Shown here: positions 6,167-14,739 of the stretch, one piece after another
Layout of the letters: the number at the start of each line of letters is the position of its first letter
Position numbering within the stretch: position 1 is the stretch's first letter
Source of the DNA: an uncultured delta proteobacterium
Lineage (GTDB): Bacteria > Bdellovibrionota_C > UBA2361 > CAIXSY01
DNA: 33,906 bases
Direction: 5' to 3'
NCBI GenBank assembly: GCA_903922175.1
Contig: CAIXSY010000349.1
Location: 1-33,906, forward strand
Notes under the pieces: model-generated
Told to the model about the DNA's origin: nothing
The model's input: the letters and a program-made list of their open reading frames with translations, nothing else
Databases searched by the model: none
Program-made: the position numbers and the translations under genes

Positions 6167-6444
6167 GATACCGGGCACAGGTCGACAACAATCAAAAAGA
6201 GATCGTGGATGCGCTACGCAAGGCCGGGCGCCAGGTAATAATCCTGTCAACCCTTGGCGGCGGCGTGCCAGATCTCCTGGTTTCCTCCCCTTCGGAGATG
6301 TGGCTAATGGAGGTCAAAAACCCGGATATCAAAGACCATAAAAGAGAGTTTACGCCTGCACAGCATGAGTTTAGGGCTCTGTGGCGAGGTAAGCCTATTA
6401 TTACGGTTTACGACGCCGAGCAGGCTATTGAGGCCACGAGATGA
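6163..6444 (+). CDS. VRR-NUC / PD-(D/E)XK-type nuclease
   Basis: The 93-residue protein is a minimal PD-(D/E)XK nuclease of the VRR-NUC-like phage type. It has GGGVPDLLV (residues 32-40, Asp37), WLMEVKNP (Glu50-Val-Lys52) and FTPAQHEF (63-70), with a helix carrying NNQKEIVDALRKAG in front. Proteins like this are proposed to cut branched DNA during recombination or packaging. The size is normal for stand-alone members. ATGA overlaps link it to its neighbours on both sides. Confidence 0.75.
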   Translation: MRYRAQVDNNQKEIVDALRKAGRQVIILSTLGGGVPDLLVSSPSEMWLMEVKNPDIKDHKREFTPAQHEFRALWRGKPIITVYDAEQAIEATR

Positions 6445-6914
6445 GGCGCATAACGGCCAAAATGGATCACGACCAGGGAGATGTTTATAAGGAGATGCCA
6501 GAGCTTGCTTTGGGCCGCGGCATAATTGAGAGGGCAATAAAGGACGCGCTCAACCCAAGACAAGCTGCGCTGACAAATTGGCATTCTAAAATTAATAAGG
6601 CCAGGAAATTGAGAAGAGAGATGCTGGAGCAGTCTATAGCAGGATGGAAAGCATCAGGGCTAGGCGGTGCCGAGTTCTGCGCTATTAAAGGCATAGATCT
6701 TAAGAAGTTTGAGCTTGATCGTAAGTGGCTTGCGTTACTTAACTTAAGGGCGAGCGGATACGAGCGCAAGTACCCGAACGCCAGGGATTGGCTATGGGAT
6801 GACTCGCTAAGGTCGTTTTCATTTCTCTGGTGGCTCGGCTTTTTTTTTGATGATGTGCCGGGAATAGCCGAGCGCATAAAGAAATATGTATTACTGCATT
6901 CCAAAAATACTTGA
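6441..6914 (+). CDS. Hypothetical protein, helical, possible HTH segment
   Basis: The 157-residue protein is basic in its first half and hydrophobic and aromatic near the C-terminus (FSFLWWLGFFFDD). The stretch W-K-A-S-G-L-G-G-A-E-F-C-A-I-K-G-I around 68-85 resembles the 'W..SGLS..EFC..HGI' helix-turn-helix start of some transposase accessory proteins, but the match is short. I assign no function. It is coupled by ATGA to the upstream nuclease gene. Confidence 0.45.
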   Translation: MRRITAKMDHDQGDVYKEMPELALGRGIIERAIKDALNPRQAALTNWHSKINKARKLRREMLEQSIAGWKASGLGGAEFCAIKGIDLKKFELDRKWLALLNLRASGYERKYPNARDWLWDDSLRSFSFLWWLGFFFDDVPGIAERIKKYVLLHSKNT

Positions 6915-6940
6915 CGGTAAACAATCAAGGAGTATCATTC

Positions 6941-7351
6941 ATGCTGGAAATGGTGTTACTAACCCCCTTTCGCTCAGTAGGGCATTGTTTGTCGTTTTAC
7001 AACAATGCTAATCCCGCACGTCTTAAATCAATTAATTTACTCGAAGCAGAGGGCCGAAGCAGCCCGAACAGAGATGACTTTAGCGGCGAGTCGCCCGTTG
7101 ACCTATACGCAAGCGTTACCCTTGGGATAGGCAGAGTGCTCAAATGCCACTGCTCCGATGCCGTTTTAGCCTTTGGGCTACGCAACTTCGGCGACCGGCA
7201 GCACCAGCAGAGCGTTGAGGACATAGCAAAGCTTCTGCGCCGGAGCACTAACGCGATTTATAGATATCTCAATAAGATACACGACGATTTAGAGAATGAG
7301 TTTGCAAGGCGCGAACTTATCGAAATAACAACAGAAACTACCCAAGAATAG
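6941..7351 (+). CDS. Putative HTH late-gene regulator
   Basis: I take the ATG at 6941 because AAGGAG lies 8 nt upstream; an upstream TTG in frame (6911) has no such site. The 136-residue protein carries SVEDIAKLLRRSTNAIYRYL at 91-110, a sigma-region-4-like helix-turn-helix. The segment before it (LYASVTLGIGRVLKCHCSD) is an uncharacterised core. A small HTH protein directly upstream of terminase is the place where RinA/ArpU- or Q-like activators of late genes sit in many phages. Control of packaging and structural genes is inferred from that position. Confidence 0.5.
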   Translation: MLEMVLLTPFRSVGHCLSFYNNANPARLKSINLLEAEGRSSPNRDDFSGESPVDLYASVTLGIGRVLKCHCSDAVLAFGLRNFGDRQHQQSVEDIAKLLRRSTNAIYRYLNKIHDDLENEFARRELIEITTETTQE

Positions 7352-7357
7352 GGCAAT

Positions 7358-7816
7358 GTGGGACGAAAAACGAGCTTCTCCGAATCGAGGGCGCGGATCG
7401 TTTTAGAGCACATCAAGAACGGCGGGAGTCTCAGAAGCCTAAAGGAAGTTGAACCTAGATCGGTGTTTAGGTGGCTGGAAGTAAATGAGAAGTTTCGTCA
7501 GCAATACGCGCGCGCGTGCGAGATTAGGGCCGATGCGTGGCTAGAAGAGATAATTCAGATAGCCGATGACGGCTCGAATGATACCTACCTCGACGAGGAA
7601 GGGAACCCGCGCACCGATCATGATGTTATAAACCGATCTAAGCTAAGGGTTGATGCTCGGAAGTGGGCGATGTCAAAGGCGCAGCCTAAGAAGTACGGCG
7701 ATAAGGCCGAGGATGAAGGCGACAAGCCAACAGAAGCCATAACGATTAATGTTTACTCAGAGGACAAACCGGCTCGGTATGCAGATACAGCCGGAACCGA
7801 CAAGAAGATCGCTTGA
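7358..7816 (+). CDS. terS: Terminase small subunit
   Basis: The 152-residue protein opens with an HTH-like region (residues 5-40, ending SVFRWLEVNEKF), followed by YARACEIRADAWLEEIIQIADD and the C-terminal RSKLRVDARKWAMSKAQPKK plus YGDK. That arrangement is characteristic of phage small terminase subunits that recognise DNA and regulate packaging. The start is a GTG; no strong ribosome binding site is visible, so the exact start is less sure. The large subunit overlaps its 3' end. Confidence 0.85.
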   Translation: MGRKTSFSESRARIVLEHIKNGGSLRSLKEVEPRSVFRWLEVNEKFRQQYARACEIRADAWLEEIIQIADDGSNDTYLDEEGNPRTDHDVINRSKLRVDARKWAMSKAQPKKYGDKAEDEGDKPTEAITINVYSEDKPARYADTAGTDKKIA

Positions 7817-9158
7817 TGTAGCGCTCCCCTGGTGGGTTGGCGAGATTTTAAACGACTCGACAGAGAATAGACGCTTTTACATAACCAAGGGATTAGGAAG
7901 CGGTGGCACCTGGGGCGCGGCGTGCTGGCATTACTTAATGTGCCTATACAACCGCCACAGCGCATTTAGCTGGGCAGTGGCACCAACGTATCAACAGGTG
8001 CAAGACACGCTGATACCGACCTTTGCAGAGGTTTTACAGACGGTTTTTGGGCTGGAGGAGAATCAAGACTACGAGGTTACGGCAAGCGGTAGGCCGAGGC
8101 TTTACCTTAAGAAGTACAGGCAGACGATACACTTTAAGTCAGCCAACCGCGCTGATAGGTTCGTAGGGCCCTCAATCAGTCACCTAACAATGACTGAGCC
8201 GGGACTATACCAGCCGGTAGCGTTTGAGAAGGCTACGGCGCGCCTACGGTGCCCCAAGGCGATACGCTTACAGCAGTTATGGGAAGGCACCCCGGAAGGC
8301 TTAGGCAACCGATGGCAAGAAGAGGCCGACTTCCCGGAGGGCGTGAACGAGGAGAAAAACGCTAGGCGGGTGATTCTTTGGACTGAGGATAACACTCACC
8401 TAAAGCCGTCCTATGTCGAGAACTTAAAGAGTGCTTACAGTTACGACGCGGTTAAACTTGAGTCGTACCTGTACGGAAGCTTTAAGCCGTTTACGAAGGG
8501 AACGGCATATTGGGAGTTTTTTGATTCCAGAAACGTGGTGCTCGACGTGCAGCCGAGCCCCTACTTGCCGATTGTGTTCTCTTGGGACTTTGGCGTCTCG
8601 CCTCTGCCCTGGGTAACGCTGCAACAGCAGCCGATAAGGCGCAAGAACAGGGACTTTAAGCGCTTTGTGGTGATAGGCGAGGGCGACGGCAAGGCCAAGG
8701 GCGTGCTAGACGGCGTGGCGCAGTTTATAGCGACGTTCCCCCCGCACACGTACGCAGGCACGCCAATTGTAATTGATGGCGGTCACGATGGTTTCCATGG
8801 CTCACACTTAAGCGAGTCATGCGCCTTTGACCAGATATTGAGCAGGCTAAGGCAGTACTATTCGAACGTAACGATAGCGGCGAGCAGAAGCGCTCCTGGG
8901 CATGAAGAGAGCTTCAACCAAATTAACGCCTGCTTTGCATATGAGATCTTAGTGGTGGCGGCATGGTGCAGAAACACCATTAAGAGTTTGACGCAATCAA
9001 GTTTTAAAGAGGGCACCTGGGGGCTTCTTAAGAAGAGAGGAGAAGACCCGACCCATTTTGCAGACGCACTAAGAGCGCCGATATTTCGGCTGACTAAAGG
9101 CATGGATTTGGAAGCACCAAACCAGCCCAAGAATTTTGGCATGAATAAGCAACTATGA
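7749..9158 (+). CDS. terL: Terminase large subunit
   Basis: The 469-residue ATPase-nuclease packages DNA. The ATPase half shows a P-loop region KGLGSGGTWG at 47-56, SHLTMTEPG as Walker B with the catalytic Glu, and EGTPEG as the coupling motif. The nuclease half shows VFSWDFG, IVIDGGHDG and DPTHFADALRAP, giving the acidic cluster of an RNase H-like nuclease. The P-loop is unusual: the Lys of GSGKT is Gly here. Lys47, just before the loop, may substitute, as proposed for the displaced lysine of lambda gpA. The ATG at 7749 lacks a clear site; ATG 7779 is an alternative start. It overlaps the portal gene by ATGA. Confidence 0.9.
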   Translation: MFTQRTNRLGMQIQPEPTRRSLDVALPWWVGEILNDSTENRRFYITKGLGSGGTWGAACWHYLMCLYNRHSAFSWAVAPTYQQVQDTLIPTFAEVLQTVFGLEENQDYEVTASGRPRLYLKKYRQTIHFKSANRADRFVGPSISHLTMTEPGLYQPVAFEKATARLRCPKAIRLQQLWEGTPEGLGNRWQEEADFPEGVNEEKNARRVILWTEDNTHLKPSYVENLKSAYSYDAVKLESYLYGSFKPFTKGTAYWEFFDSRNVVLDVQPSPYLPIVFSWDFGVSPLPWVTLQQQPIRRKNRDFKRFVVIGEGDGKAKGVLDGVAQFIATFPPHTYAGTPIVIDGGHDGFHGSHLSESCAFDQILSRLRQYYSNVTIAASRSAPGHEESFNQINACFAYEILVVAAWCRNTIKSLTQSSFKEGTWGLLKKRGEDPTHFADALRAPIFRLTKGMDLEAPNQPKNFGMNKQL

Positions 9159-10693
9159 AGCTTTACTATAACCCCGAATATCTTCGCTGGAAGGACGAAT
9201 TCCAGGAAGCCTTCGATCTATACGAAGGGCGCCACGATGTTCTTACGCGCACCAATTATCTCTGGCTTCACGGCGTTGAGGATACGACCAACAAGCAGCC
9301 CGCAGGACAGCAGCAAGCCATCGCGTTACGTGCCGGGCGCTGTCAGCGCACGCGCTATCTTAACATTTCAGAGATTCTTGTCTCGATTTGGACTTCCTTA
9401 TTTTTCAGGGACGACCCGACTATTCCTCAACAGATAGAGGAGTTATTCGGTGGCAGCACCGACAACATCGACGGCTCGGGAAAAAGCCTCTTCACCCTTA
9501 TCAAGTCAGACATTTTCAACAACATTCTGTTATACGGGCGCGCGTTTATTCTTGCCGATGCGCCACAAGGCAGCCCCACAACTAAGGCCGAAGAACTGGC
9601 GATGGGCATCTATCCCCGCCTGCGCTCACTTCACCCGATGGCTATCACCGATTGGGACATTGAGACGCTTGAGCCGGGCAGGCTCGGCCAGCTCAATATG
9701 CTTCGGCACGAGTACACCCATTTGCAGCGCCGTTTAAGCGCGCAGGAAAAGCCGGTAGAGATTTATAAGTGCGACGAGCTAACCCTTAACCCTTCCTACA
9801 TTGTGCGCACGTACGAGCAAGAAGCAAAGCAGTCACGCATGGTTAATCAGCCCTTAGTACCTGGGCAATCAAATTACACTTCTGATTCGTCCTATGAGCA
9901 GGCGGGCGACTGGATTAATCCTGTCGAGATAGTTACCAAGCTTAGCAAGATTCCCGTTGCCTACTACATCGAGCGGCCATGGCTAAGAGAAGCGAATCAA
10001 GAGATTTTGCGACACTTCAACATACGCAGCAACCGCGATAATATTCTGTTTCAGCAGGGTTTTGACCGTGTATTTACTAAGGGCGTTGACTACGGCAATC
10101 CGGCAGCAGTGCAGGCGCTTACTGAGTACACCACTGTTGGGCTACCTGAGAACGGCGACGCCTTTAAACTTGACCCCGTGGACCTCGGAGCATACGAGAG
10201 AGCCGAAGCCGAAGCATTCACCAACGCGCTAAAGGCTGGCTTTAACATGCTTAGGACTTTGCCTGCGGATAGCAGGGAAGGCTTAAGCGCTCAGTCATTA
10301 GCAGCCGAAAAGGAAAACCTTTATACGCTCGTTGAGTCAACCCTTGATGACGTGGAGGACCTCGTAAATGAATCCATCCGAAATGCGGCACTATTTAAAG
10401 GCATTGAAGACTTCCAAGAAGAGACCGAGCTTTCAAGATCTGGCACAGAGCAAACGGTTGAGCAGTTTATCACGCTGTCTCAGGCGTTTATGGACAAGCT
10501 TGGTAAGTACCCTTTGGCGCAAAAAGACTTGATGCTCAAAGCTGCTCAGAAATTAGATTTGTCTGATGAAGCGCTTAAGGAAATCAAAACGCTAGAAGTG
10601 CAGGTCGAGCAGGCTATGAGTGCGCAAGATGTGGTTAATAACGCTATGAGCGGGGGCATGAATGGGCAAACGCGACCGCCTAATAGCAAGTGA
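9155..10693 (+). CDS. Portal protein
   Basis: The 512-residue protein follows the large terminase directly (ATGA) and precedes an Mu F-like protein, the usual portal position. It contains the alternating helices and aromatic strands of portals: LNISEILVSIWTSLFF near 70-85, FNNILLYGRAFILAD near 122-136, PVAYYIERPWL near 268-278, and a long helical C-terminal section after about residue 345. Portals form the dodecameric ring through which DNA enters. The sequence looks like the DUF4055-type or SPP1-like portals, but I cannot place it in a family with certainty. Confidence 0.8.
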   Translation: MKLYYNPEYLRWKDEFQEAFDLYEGRHDVLTRTNYLWLHGVEDTTNKQPAGQQQAIALRAGRCQRTRYLNISEILVSIWTSLFFRDDPTIPQQIEELFGGSTDNIDGSGKSLFTLIKSDIFNNILLYGRAFILADAPQGSPTTKAEELAMGIYPRLRSLHPMAITDWDIETLEPGRLGQLNMLRHEYTHLQRRLSAQEKPVEIYKCDELTLNPSYIVRTYEQEAKQSRMVNQPLVPGQSNYTSDSSYEQAGDWINPVEIVTKLSKIPVAYYIERPWLREANQEILRHFNIRSNRDNILFQQGFDRVFTKGVDYGNPAAVQALTEYTTVGLPENGDAFKLDPVDLGAYERAEAEAFTNALKAGFNMLRTLPADSREGLSAQSLAAEKENLYTLVESTLDDVEDLVNESIRNAALFKGIEDFQEETELSRSGTEQTVEQFITLSQAFMDKLGKYPLAQKDLMLKAAQKLDLSDEALKEIKTLEVQVEQAMSAQDVVNNAMSGGMNGQTRPPNSK

Positions 10694-11471
10694 TGCAGAA
10701 TTAAAATTTTTCGTCTCCAATGTTAAAGGGTTTCTTTCCTCTAACCTCAAAAAGGTTTTGCGGCAGCTTGAGTCAGGCGAAATTGCTGGCGCTCGGGCTG
10801 CTCAGGTTTTGGGTAGCTTGCAGAGTGAACTTGAAGCCCTGGGACTGACAAAGCAGCTTGACGAGATAAAGAAGATCTACGGCAAGGACCTAACGGCAAT
10901 AGTTGATAGGTTCGAAGAGCTTGGTAAGAAGCAGGCGGGCGTAACTGTTGGACCGCAAGGCGGCGTATCGCAGATCAAACGCTCGGATGTGATTAGCGAC
11001 ATTAACAGGCCGATGGTTGAGACGCTCATCAAGGGTGGATTTAACCAGGCGGCTAGCCTTATTGAATCGCACATTGGCGACGTGCGCCAGCAAGTAGCGC
11101 TTTCGGTTCTGTCAGGGCAAAAGCCTGATGTAAGTGGAATCGTTGACGACGAGGGCGAGAGTTTGGACAACAAACTAAGCGCTGAAATGTCTACAACCTT
11201 TGCAGCGTTTCACAGGACCGTAACGCTGACGAGCGCTGAGGATTTAGGCTTTACTTTATTTGAGTACATAGGACCAGATGACCAAGTTACTCGAAAGTTT
11301 TGCGCGGGGCTTTTGGAGCGAGATCCTCCGATCTATAGCACAGAAGAAATCAGCAAGCTCGACAACGGCCAAGGATTGCCCGTCTCCCAATTCGGGGGCG
11401 GCTACCGATGCAGACACATTTGGAGCCCCGTTACAGAAGAAGAGGCAAGATCTCTCGGCTGGAAAGGGTGA
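10662..11471 (+). CDS. Mu F-like minor head protein
   Basis: The 269-residue protein ends with the hallmark of Mu gpF/SPP1 gp7 minor head proteins: FEYIGPDDQVTRKFCAGLL, then NGQGLPVSQFGGGYRCRHIW. The TRxFC and GGxxxCRH cysteines and histidine are the conserved positions, often seen as a metal-binding site. The N-terminal half is a long helical region. It binds the portal and may travel with DNA in related phages. The start overlaps the portal gene by 32 nt with a GGGGG site upstream. Confidence 0.8.
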   Translation: MGKRDRLIASDAELKFFVSNVKGFLSSNLKKVLRQLESGEIAGARAAQVLGSLQSELEALGLTKQLDEIKKIYGKDLTAIVDRFEELGKKQAGVTVGPQGGVSQIKRSDVISDINRPMVETLIKGGFNQAASLIESHIGDVRQQVALSVLSGQKPDVSGIVDDEGESLDNKLSAEMSTTFAAFHRTVTLTSAEDLGFTLFEYIGPDDQVTRKFCAGLLERDPPIYSTEEISKLDNGQGLPVSQFGGGYRCRHIWSPVTEEEARSLGWKG

Positions 11472-11478
11472 TTTGGAT

Positions 11479-11649
11479 GTGTCTTTCAGTTTTCGAGGCG
11501 AGACAGCAGTCAGAGTATTTATCATTGTGGACAGCGCCAAGTTTCCACAGCTCGATGCTAAGAAGCTTCTGAGCGCAACGATGCGCACGTTTCAGGAAGA
11601 GATTAACTTTGCGTGCGATACGCAGCCCACAAAGAGCATGCTGAATTGA
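11479..11649 (+). CDS. Small head-region protein of unknown function
   Basis: A short frame fills the gap between the minor head gene and the Mu G-like gene. From GTG 11479 it gives 56 residues with strands (VSFSFRGETAVRVFIIVD) and a helix (DAKKLLSATMRTFQEEI). A TTG at 11473 with AAGGG upstream is an alternative start. The longer open frame reaching back to 11278 only overlaps the minor head gene and is not needed. No family is recognised. Confidence 0.45.
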   Translation: MSFSFRGETAVRVFIIVDSAKFPQLDAKKLLSATMRTFQEEINFACDTQPTKSMLN

Positions 11650-12122
11650 ACTACAAAGACGACCTCGGCGGGCTAGCCGATAAGTATAAGAAATTCGCCC
11701 TAAAGATAGAATCGGCAGGGCTTGAACGAGATCTTGATACCGAGCTTAAATCAGAAGTAACGCGCATACAGCGCAGGACAAATAGCGGGCGAGATAAGAA
11801 CGATCAACCTTTTGCGCCTTATTCGGATAACTATAAGGCGCGCAAAGACAACACTGGGCGCGTGGTTAGAAAGAACGCTAAGAAGCGAGGCGATACCGTT
11901 AACTTAAAGATGACCGGCGCAATGATGAGTGCAGTGAGTAGTTATATCAAGAGAGAAGGATCGAGCTTGCTGCTTCGGGTTTTCGTCTCAGGCGAGGAGG
12001 CAAAGATAGCGCTTTTTCACATCAAGGGCGACGGCGTACCAAGGCGTGACTTTTTAGGATTTTCGCAGCAGTTTTATAAGAAAGTAAAAAACATAGTTAA
12101 GAAGGCATTTTCGAATGGCTGA
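11613..12122 (+). CDS. Mu G-like virion morphogenesis / tail completion protein
   Basis: The protein has IQRRTNSGRDKNDQPFAPYS, KMTGAMMSAV, and PRRDFLGFSQQF in order, the pattern of the phage virion morphogenesis family (Mu gpG / tail completion). These small proteins join head and tail. Two starts are possible: GTG 11613 (169 residues) or TTG 11646, which overlaps the preceding stop as TTGA, the same coupling used at 20911. The shorter form would begin at the family's usual start. It overlaps the scaffold gene by 8 nt. Confidence 0.75.
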   Translation: MRYAAHKEHAELNYKDDLGGLADKYKKFALKIESAGLERDLDTELKSEVTRIQRRTNSGRDKNDQPFAPYSDNYKARKDNTGRVVRKNAKKRGDTVNLKMTGAMMSAVSSYIKREGSSLLLRVFVSGEEAKIALFHIKGDGVPRRDFLGFSQQFYKKVKNIVKKAFSNG

Positions 12123-12828
12123 AGAAGCAACCAAGGCAGCGGCAACCGTATCAGTAGAAGAATATAACAAGGTGCTCGACAGGGCGCGCACGTTCGAAGC
12201 AAAACTGACAGACTACGAGCACAAGATTAAAACCTTTGACGGCATCGACCCGGTGGCCTTCAAAGCGATGAAAGAAGATTATGATAACCTCCGAAAAGAA
12301 TCGGCAGCTGGCGATAAGGACAAGGTTGCTGCGCTCCTTGCCGACAAAGAAAAAGAACTCACGAGCCGCTTTAGTGGTAAATACACAGAACTCGAAGGGC
12401 TGACAAAGACGCAGGCGGCTGAGCTAAAGAAGCTCAAGGTAACAAATGTCGCCATGCAGAAGGCGGCCAATATCTTTACCGCTGATTCTCTTGCTCTTAT
12501 CGAACACAAGATCGATGCGTCATGCGACTGGGACAAAGACGGTATTATCGTTAAAGGTGCAGACGGCAAGCCGGTCGTAAGCACTAAAGACCCACGTCAA
12601 AATATGAGCGTGGACGAATTTCTGGAATCGCTAGCTGTAGCTCATCCAAGCATAGCAAAAAGTAACGCAACGGGTGGCGCTGCAACGAATGGTACTACGC
12701 GCGCCGCAACTGGCGCCGGAGTAAAGGGCGTATCAGTTAGTGCTTATGAAAATATGAGCCAAGCCGAACGCGCCAAATTGCCACCCGCTGAACGTATTAG
12801 TTTAATGCAACAAGCTTTAAGAAAGTAA
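12115..12828 (+). CDS. Capsid scaffolding protein
   Basis: The 237-residue acidic, helix-rich protein has long charged coiled-coil stretches (residues 15-120), a short beta segment (DKDGIIVKGADGKPVV), an Ala/Thr/Gly linker at about 185-200, and a basic helical C-terminus ending LMQQALRK. This is the usual plan of phage scaffolds (GP20-like), which bind the inner capsid face through the C-terminal helix. It lies two genes before the major capsid gene. No protease gene is seen, so cleavage-free release is likely. Confidence 0.8.
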   Translation: MAEEATKAAATVSVEEYNKVLDRARTFEAKLTDYEHKIKTFDGIDPVAFKAMKEDYDNLRKESAAGDKDKVAALLADKEKELTSRFSGKYTELEGLTKTQAAELKKLKVTNVAMQKAANIFTADSLALIEHKIDASCDWDKDGIIVKGADGKPVVSTKDPRQNMSVDEFLESLAVAHPSIAKSNATGGAATNGTTRAATGAGVKGVSVSAYENMSQAERAKLPPAERISLMQQALRK

Positions 12829-12852
12829 ACCAATTTTTACATAGGATTTTTT

Positions 12853-13092
12853 ATGACCGACAGACGAGCGCCGGAATATCTCTTTGCGTCTTTATCTATC
12901 GCCAACCTTGCCAACTCGGCAATGGGCGCGGCGATAGCGGTTGGCAACGAAGGCTGGAGTGTTTCTGCCTTAGCTGCTTATGACCGCACTATTGCAGGCA
13001 CCGAGTCAGGTGCGGCTAATGTGGCGGCATCGCTTGCCACCTTAGTCCGTGACCTAATTCAGGTGGGAGTTTTGAAAGGTAATTATCTTTAA
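12853..13092 (+). CDS. Small Ala-rich protein next to capsid (possible decoration or accessory protein)
   Basis: The 79-residue protein starts at an ATG with AGGA seven bases upstream. It is rich in Ala/Ser with two helical regions (ASLSIANLANSAMGAA and AANVAASLATLVRDLI). It sits between scaffold and capsid, where head decoration or head-fibre proteins are often found. No family match; the role is only positional. Confidence 0.5.
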   Translation: MTDRRAPEYLFASLSIANLANSAMGAAIAVGNEGWSVSALAAYDRTIAGTESGAANVAASLATLVRDLIQVGVLKGNYL

Positions 13093-13117
13093 TCAATTTT
13101 GTTTTTAGGAGATTTAT

Positions 13118-13978
13118 ATGGCTTACGAAACTGAAATTAGCAATTCCGCGAAGGTCACAAATGTGATCTCAGATGGTATCAGCGCTGCCCTGGTGCAGGC
13201 CGTTGTTGGCTTGCCCCATGTGCATACTGAGGACTTGCCGAAGGGCACCGCGATCAAGCTTTGGAGGAAGGATGGAAGTTTGACCGCTGAGGCGATTAGC
13301 GAATCAGCGGCTTATACACCGAGCGCAAATAGTGAGTTTACACAGACCACTATTTCTTCCACGGCAACAAAGACAGTGGTAATGAGCAAGTTGACTGCTG
13401 AGGCGGCCCAGTTTGGAAACATCGACCTGGCTAAGCTTGCGGTTGAGCAGGGCAAGGCGATTGCTCGAAAACTTGATGCGGATCTCTACGCCTTGTTTCC
13501 ATCGCTGGCTACCGTCGTTACTGCCACCTCAATTCTCACTGTTAATGATGTTTTACAGGCGGCATACAGCGTACGCGCATCCTTGGCGGGCGGTATAGGG
13601 CAGCGTCTGGTTGCCATACTTGACTATAAAGGAGTGTTCGAGCTTCAAAAAGAGCTTATGAATTCCGGCGCTGCCGTCTTGGCTCAGCCTGGGATGACCT
13701 CGCTTCTGTCCGGGCTCGCTCAGTTAAACGGCTACGCCGGGCAACTTCCTGGCATTGACGTGTTTCAGACCTCGGGACTTGCCACTAATGGCGGCGATGA
13801 TGAGGCGGCTGTGTTCAACCCGGAAACTTGTTTTGCCGGTGTTTATAGCCCGTCCGTTATTGTCAAACAGATCGATGTCGGCATCGGCGGTTTCTGGACC
13901 GAGCTTGATTCGTATGTGTTTAGCAATGTCGTCGAATGGAACGACCTTGCAGGCGTGCTTTTGAAATCGGATACGTAA
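13118..13978 (+). CDS. Major capsid protein (HK97 fold)
   Basis: The 286-residue protein has a strong TAGGAG site and the features of an HK97-fold capsid. There is an E-loop-like beta region (GTAIKLWRKDGSLTAEAI), the long spine helix (IDLAKLAVEQGKAIARKLDADLYALF), repeated A-domain segments (LVAILDYKGVFELQKEL), and a C-terminal SVIVKQIDVGIGGFW-type strand. It forms the icosahedral shell. The absence of a long N-terminal delta domain fits with the separate scaffold gene. A terminator follows the gene. Confidence 0.88.
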   Translation: MAYETEISNSAKVTNVISDGISAALVQAVVGLPHVHTEDLPKGTAIKLWRKDGSLTAEAISESAAYTPSANSEFTQTTISSTATKTVVMSKLTAEAAQFGNIDLAKLAVEQGKAIARKLDADLYALFPSLATVVTATSILTVNDVLQAAYSVRASLAGGIGQRLVAILDYKGVFELQKELMNSGAAVLAQPGMTSLLSGLAQLNGYAGQLPGIDVFQTSGLATNGGDDEAAVFNPETCFAGVYSPSVIVKQIDVGIGGFWTELDSYVFSNVVEWNDLAGVLLKSDT

Positions 13979-14008
13979 TTTTGGCTTTGTTCATGGTTCT
14001 TCCTTTGG

Positions 14009-14044
14009 GAGGTGCTGAGGCGGTGATGCCCAGCACCTCTTTTT
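14009..14044 (+). terminator. Intrinsic terminator after the capsid gene
   Basis: The perfect 9-bp stem GAGGTGCTG / CAGCACCTC has a 13-nt loop and is followed by TTTTT. It would reduce transcription from head genes into tail genes, raising capsid mRNA relative to the downstream genes. Confidence 0.85.
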
Positions 14045-14057
14045 ACTTGATAAAATT

Positions 14058-14495
14058 ATGACTGACATTAACTGGCAAGAAATTGCAGCGAATTGGAAAG
14101 CGGGCTCTACGAAGAAAGAACTAGAGCGATTCTATGTTTTGTTTGGGCACCTTAAAAACAAGTTCAAGGGCTCAGTCTTAGAAGAGGGCGTCCCCGAAGC
14201 GTTTGCGCTTTCAATGGAAGGTACGCACGCGCAGGAGATGACGATTAGAAACTACCATATGAAAGGGTGCAAGATCCTTGATTGGCACTTGCCCAAACAG
14301 TTGACGCCAGAGCGCGCTATCGAAATGGCAGATAGGGCGGATAATTTCGGTATGTTACATAACCTACTTTCAGTTTTGAGAAACTCAGATCCGCAGCGCG
14401 TTGTTGTACTGGAGTCTGAGAACACTGTAATGAAAAAGAAGATCGCCGAGTACGAAGCGACAATAAAGACGAGGACGAATGAGCAAAAACGATAG
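14058..14495 (+). CDS. Hypothetical protein between head and tail genes
   Basis: The 145-residue protein has an amphipathic N-terminus (INWQEIAANWKAGSTKKELERF), a central GTHAQEMTIRNYHMKG section and a coiled-coil C-terminus (LESENTVMKKKIAEYEATIK). No family is recognised. The ATG lies 14 nt after the capsid terminator with only a weak upstream site, so expression probably depends on readthrough or an unseen promoter. It overlaps the next gene by 17 nt. Confidence 0.55.
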   Translation: MTDINWQEIAANWKAGSTKKELERFYVLFGHLKNKFKGSVLEEGVPEAFALSMEGTHAQEMTIRNYHMKGCKILDWHLPKQLTPERAIEMADRADNFGMLHNLLSVLRNSDPQRVVVLESENTVMKKKIAEYEATIKTRTNEQKR

Positions 14496-14739
14496 TGCGG
14501 AAACAATCATGGCGCACGCCATGGCAAAGGCTAGGGCGCATAGACAGGCAGAGCTTGAGGCAAAGCCAGGCTACACGCAGCGAAAAAACATGAGCCAAAC
14601 AGAACGCGATGTAGATGCTATTGAGTACATGGCCAAGGATATGAAGCGCATGGCAGAGCAGCAAGGCAAGGATATGTCCTGGGAGGACGCTAGGGGCGCT
14701 ATGGAAAAAATAGCTAACAAGGCGGACAGGGAGCGATGA
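14479..14739 (+). CDS. Small charged helical protein
   Basis: The 86-residue, highly charged helical protein (ARAHRQAELEAKPG, MSQTERDVDAIEYMAKDMKR) is rich in Met, Lys and Glu. It overlaps both neighbours (17 nt upstream, ATGA downstream). Function unknown; possibly a head-tail assembly factor by position. Confidence 0.5.
   Translation: MSKNDSAETIMAHAMAKARAHRQAELEAKPGYTQRKNMSQTERDVDAIEYMAKDMKRMAEQQGKDMSWEDARGAMEKIANKADRER

Noticed and set aside
6911-6938. Possible promoter TTGACG-16 nt-TATCAT before the HTH gene
   Set aside because: The -10-like box ends two bases before the ATG, and the AAGGAG ribosome site lies inside the spacer, so the transcript would start after the start codon. Chance match is more likely.
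11278-11472. Upstream extension of the small gene at 11479
   Set aside because: It overlaps the conserved CRH-containing end of the minor head gene in another frame and has shadow-like composition.
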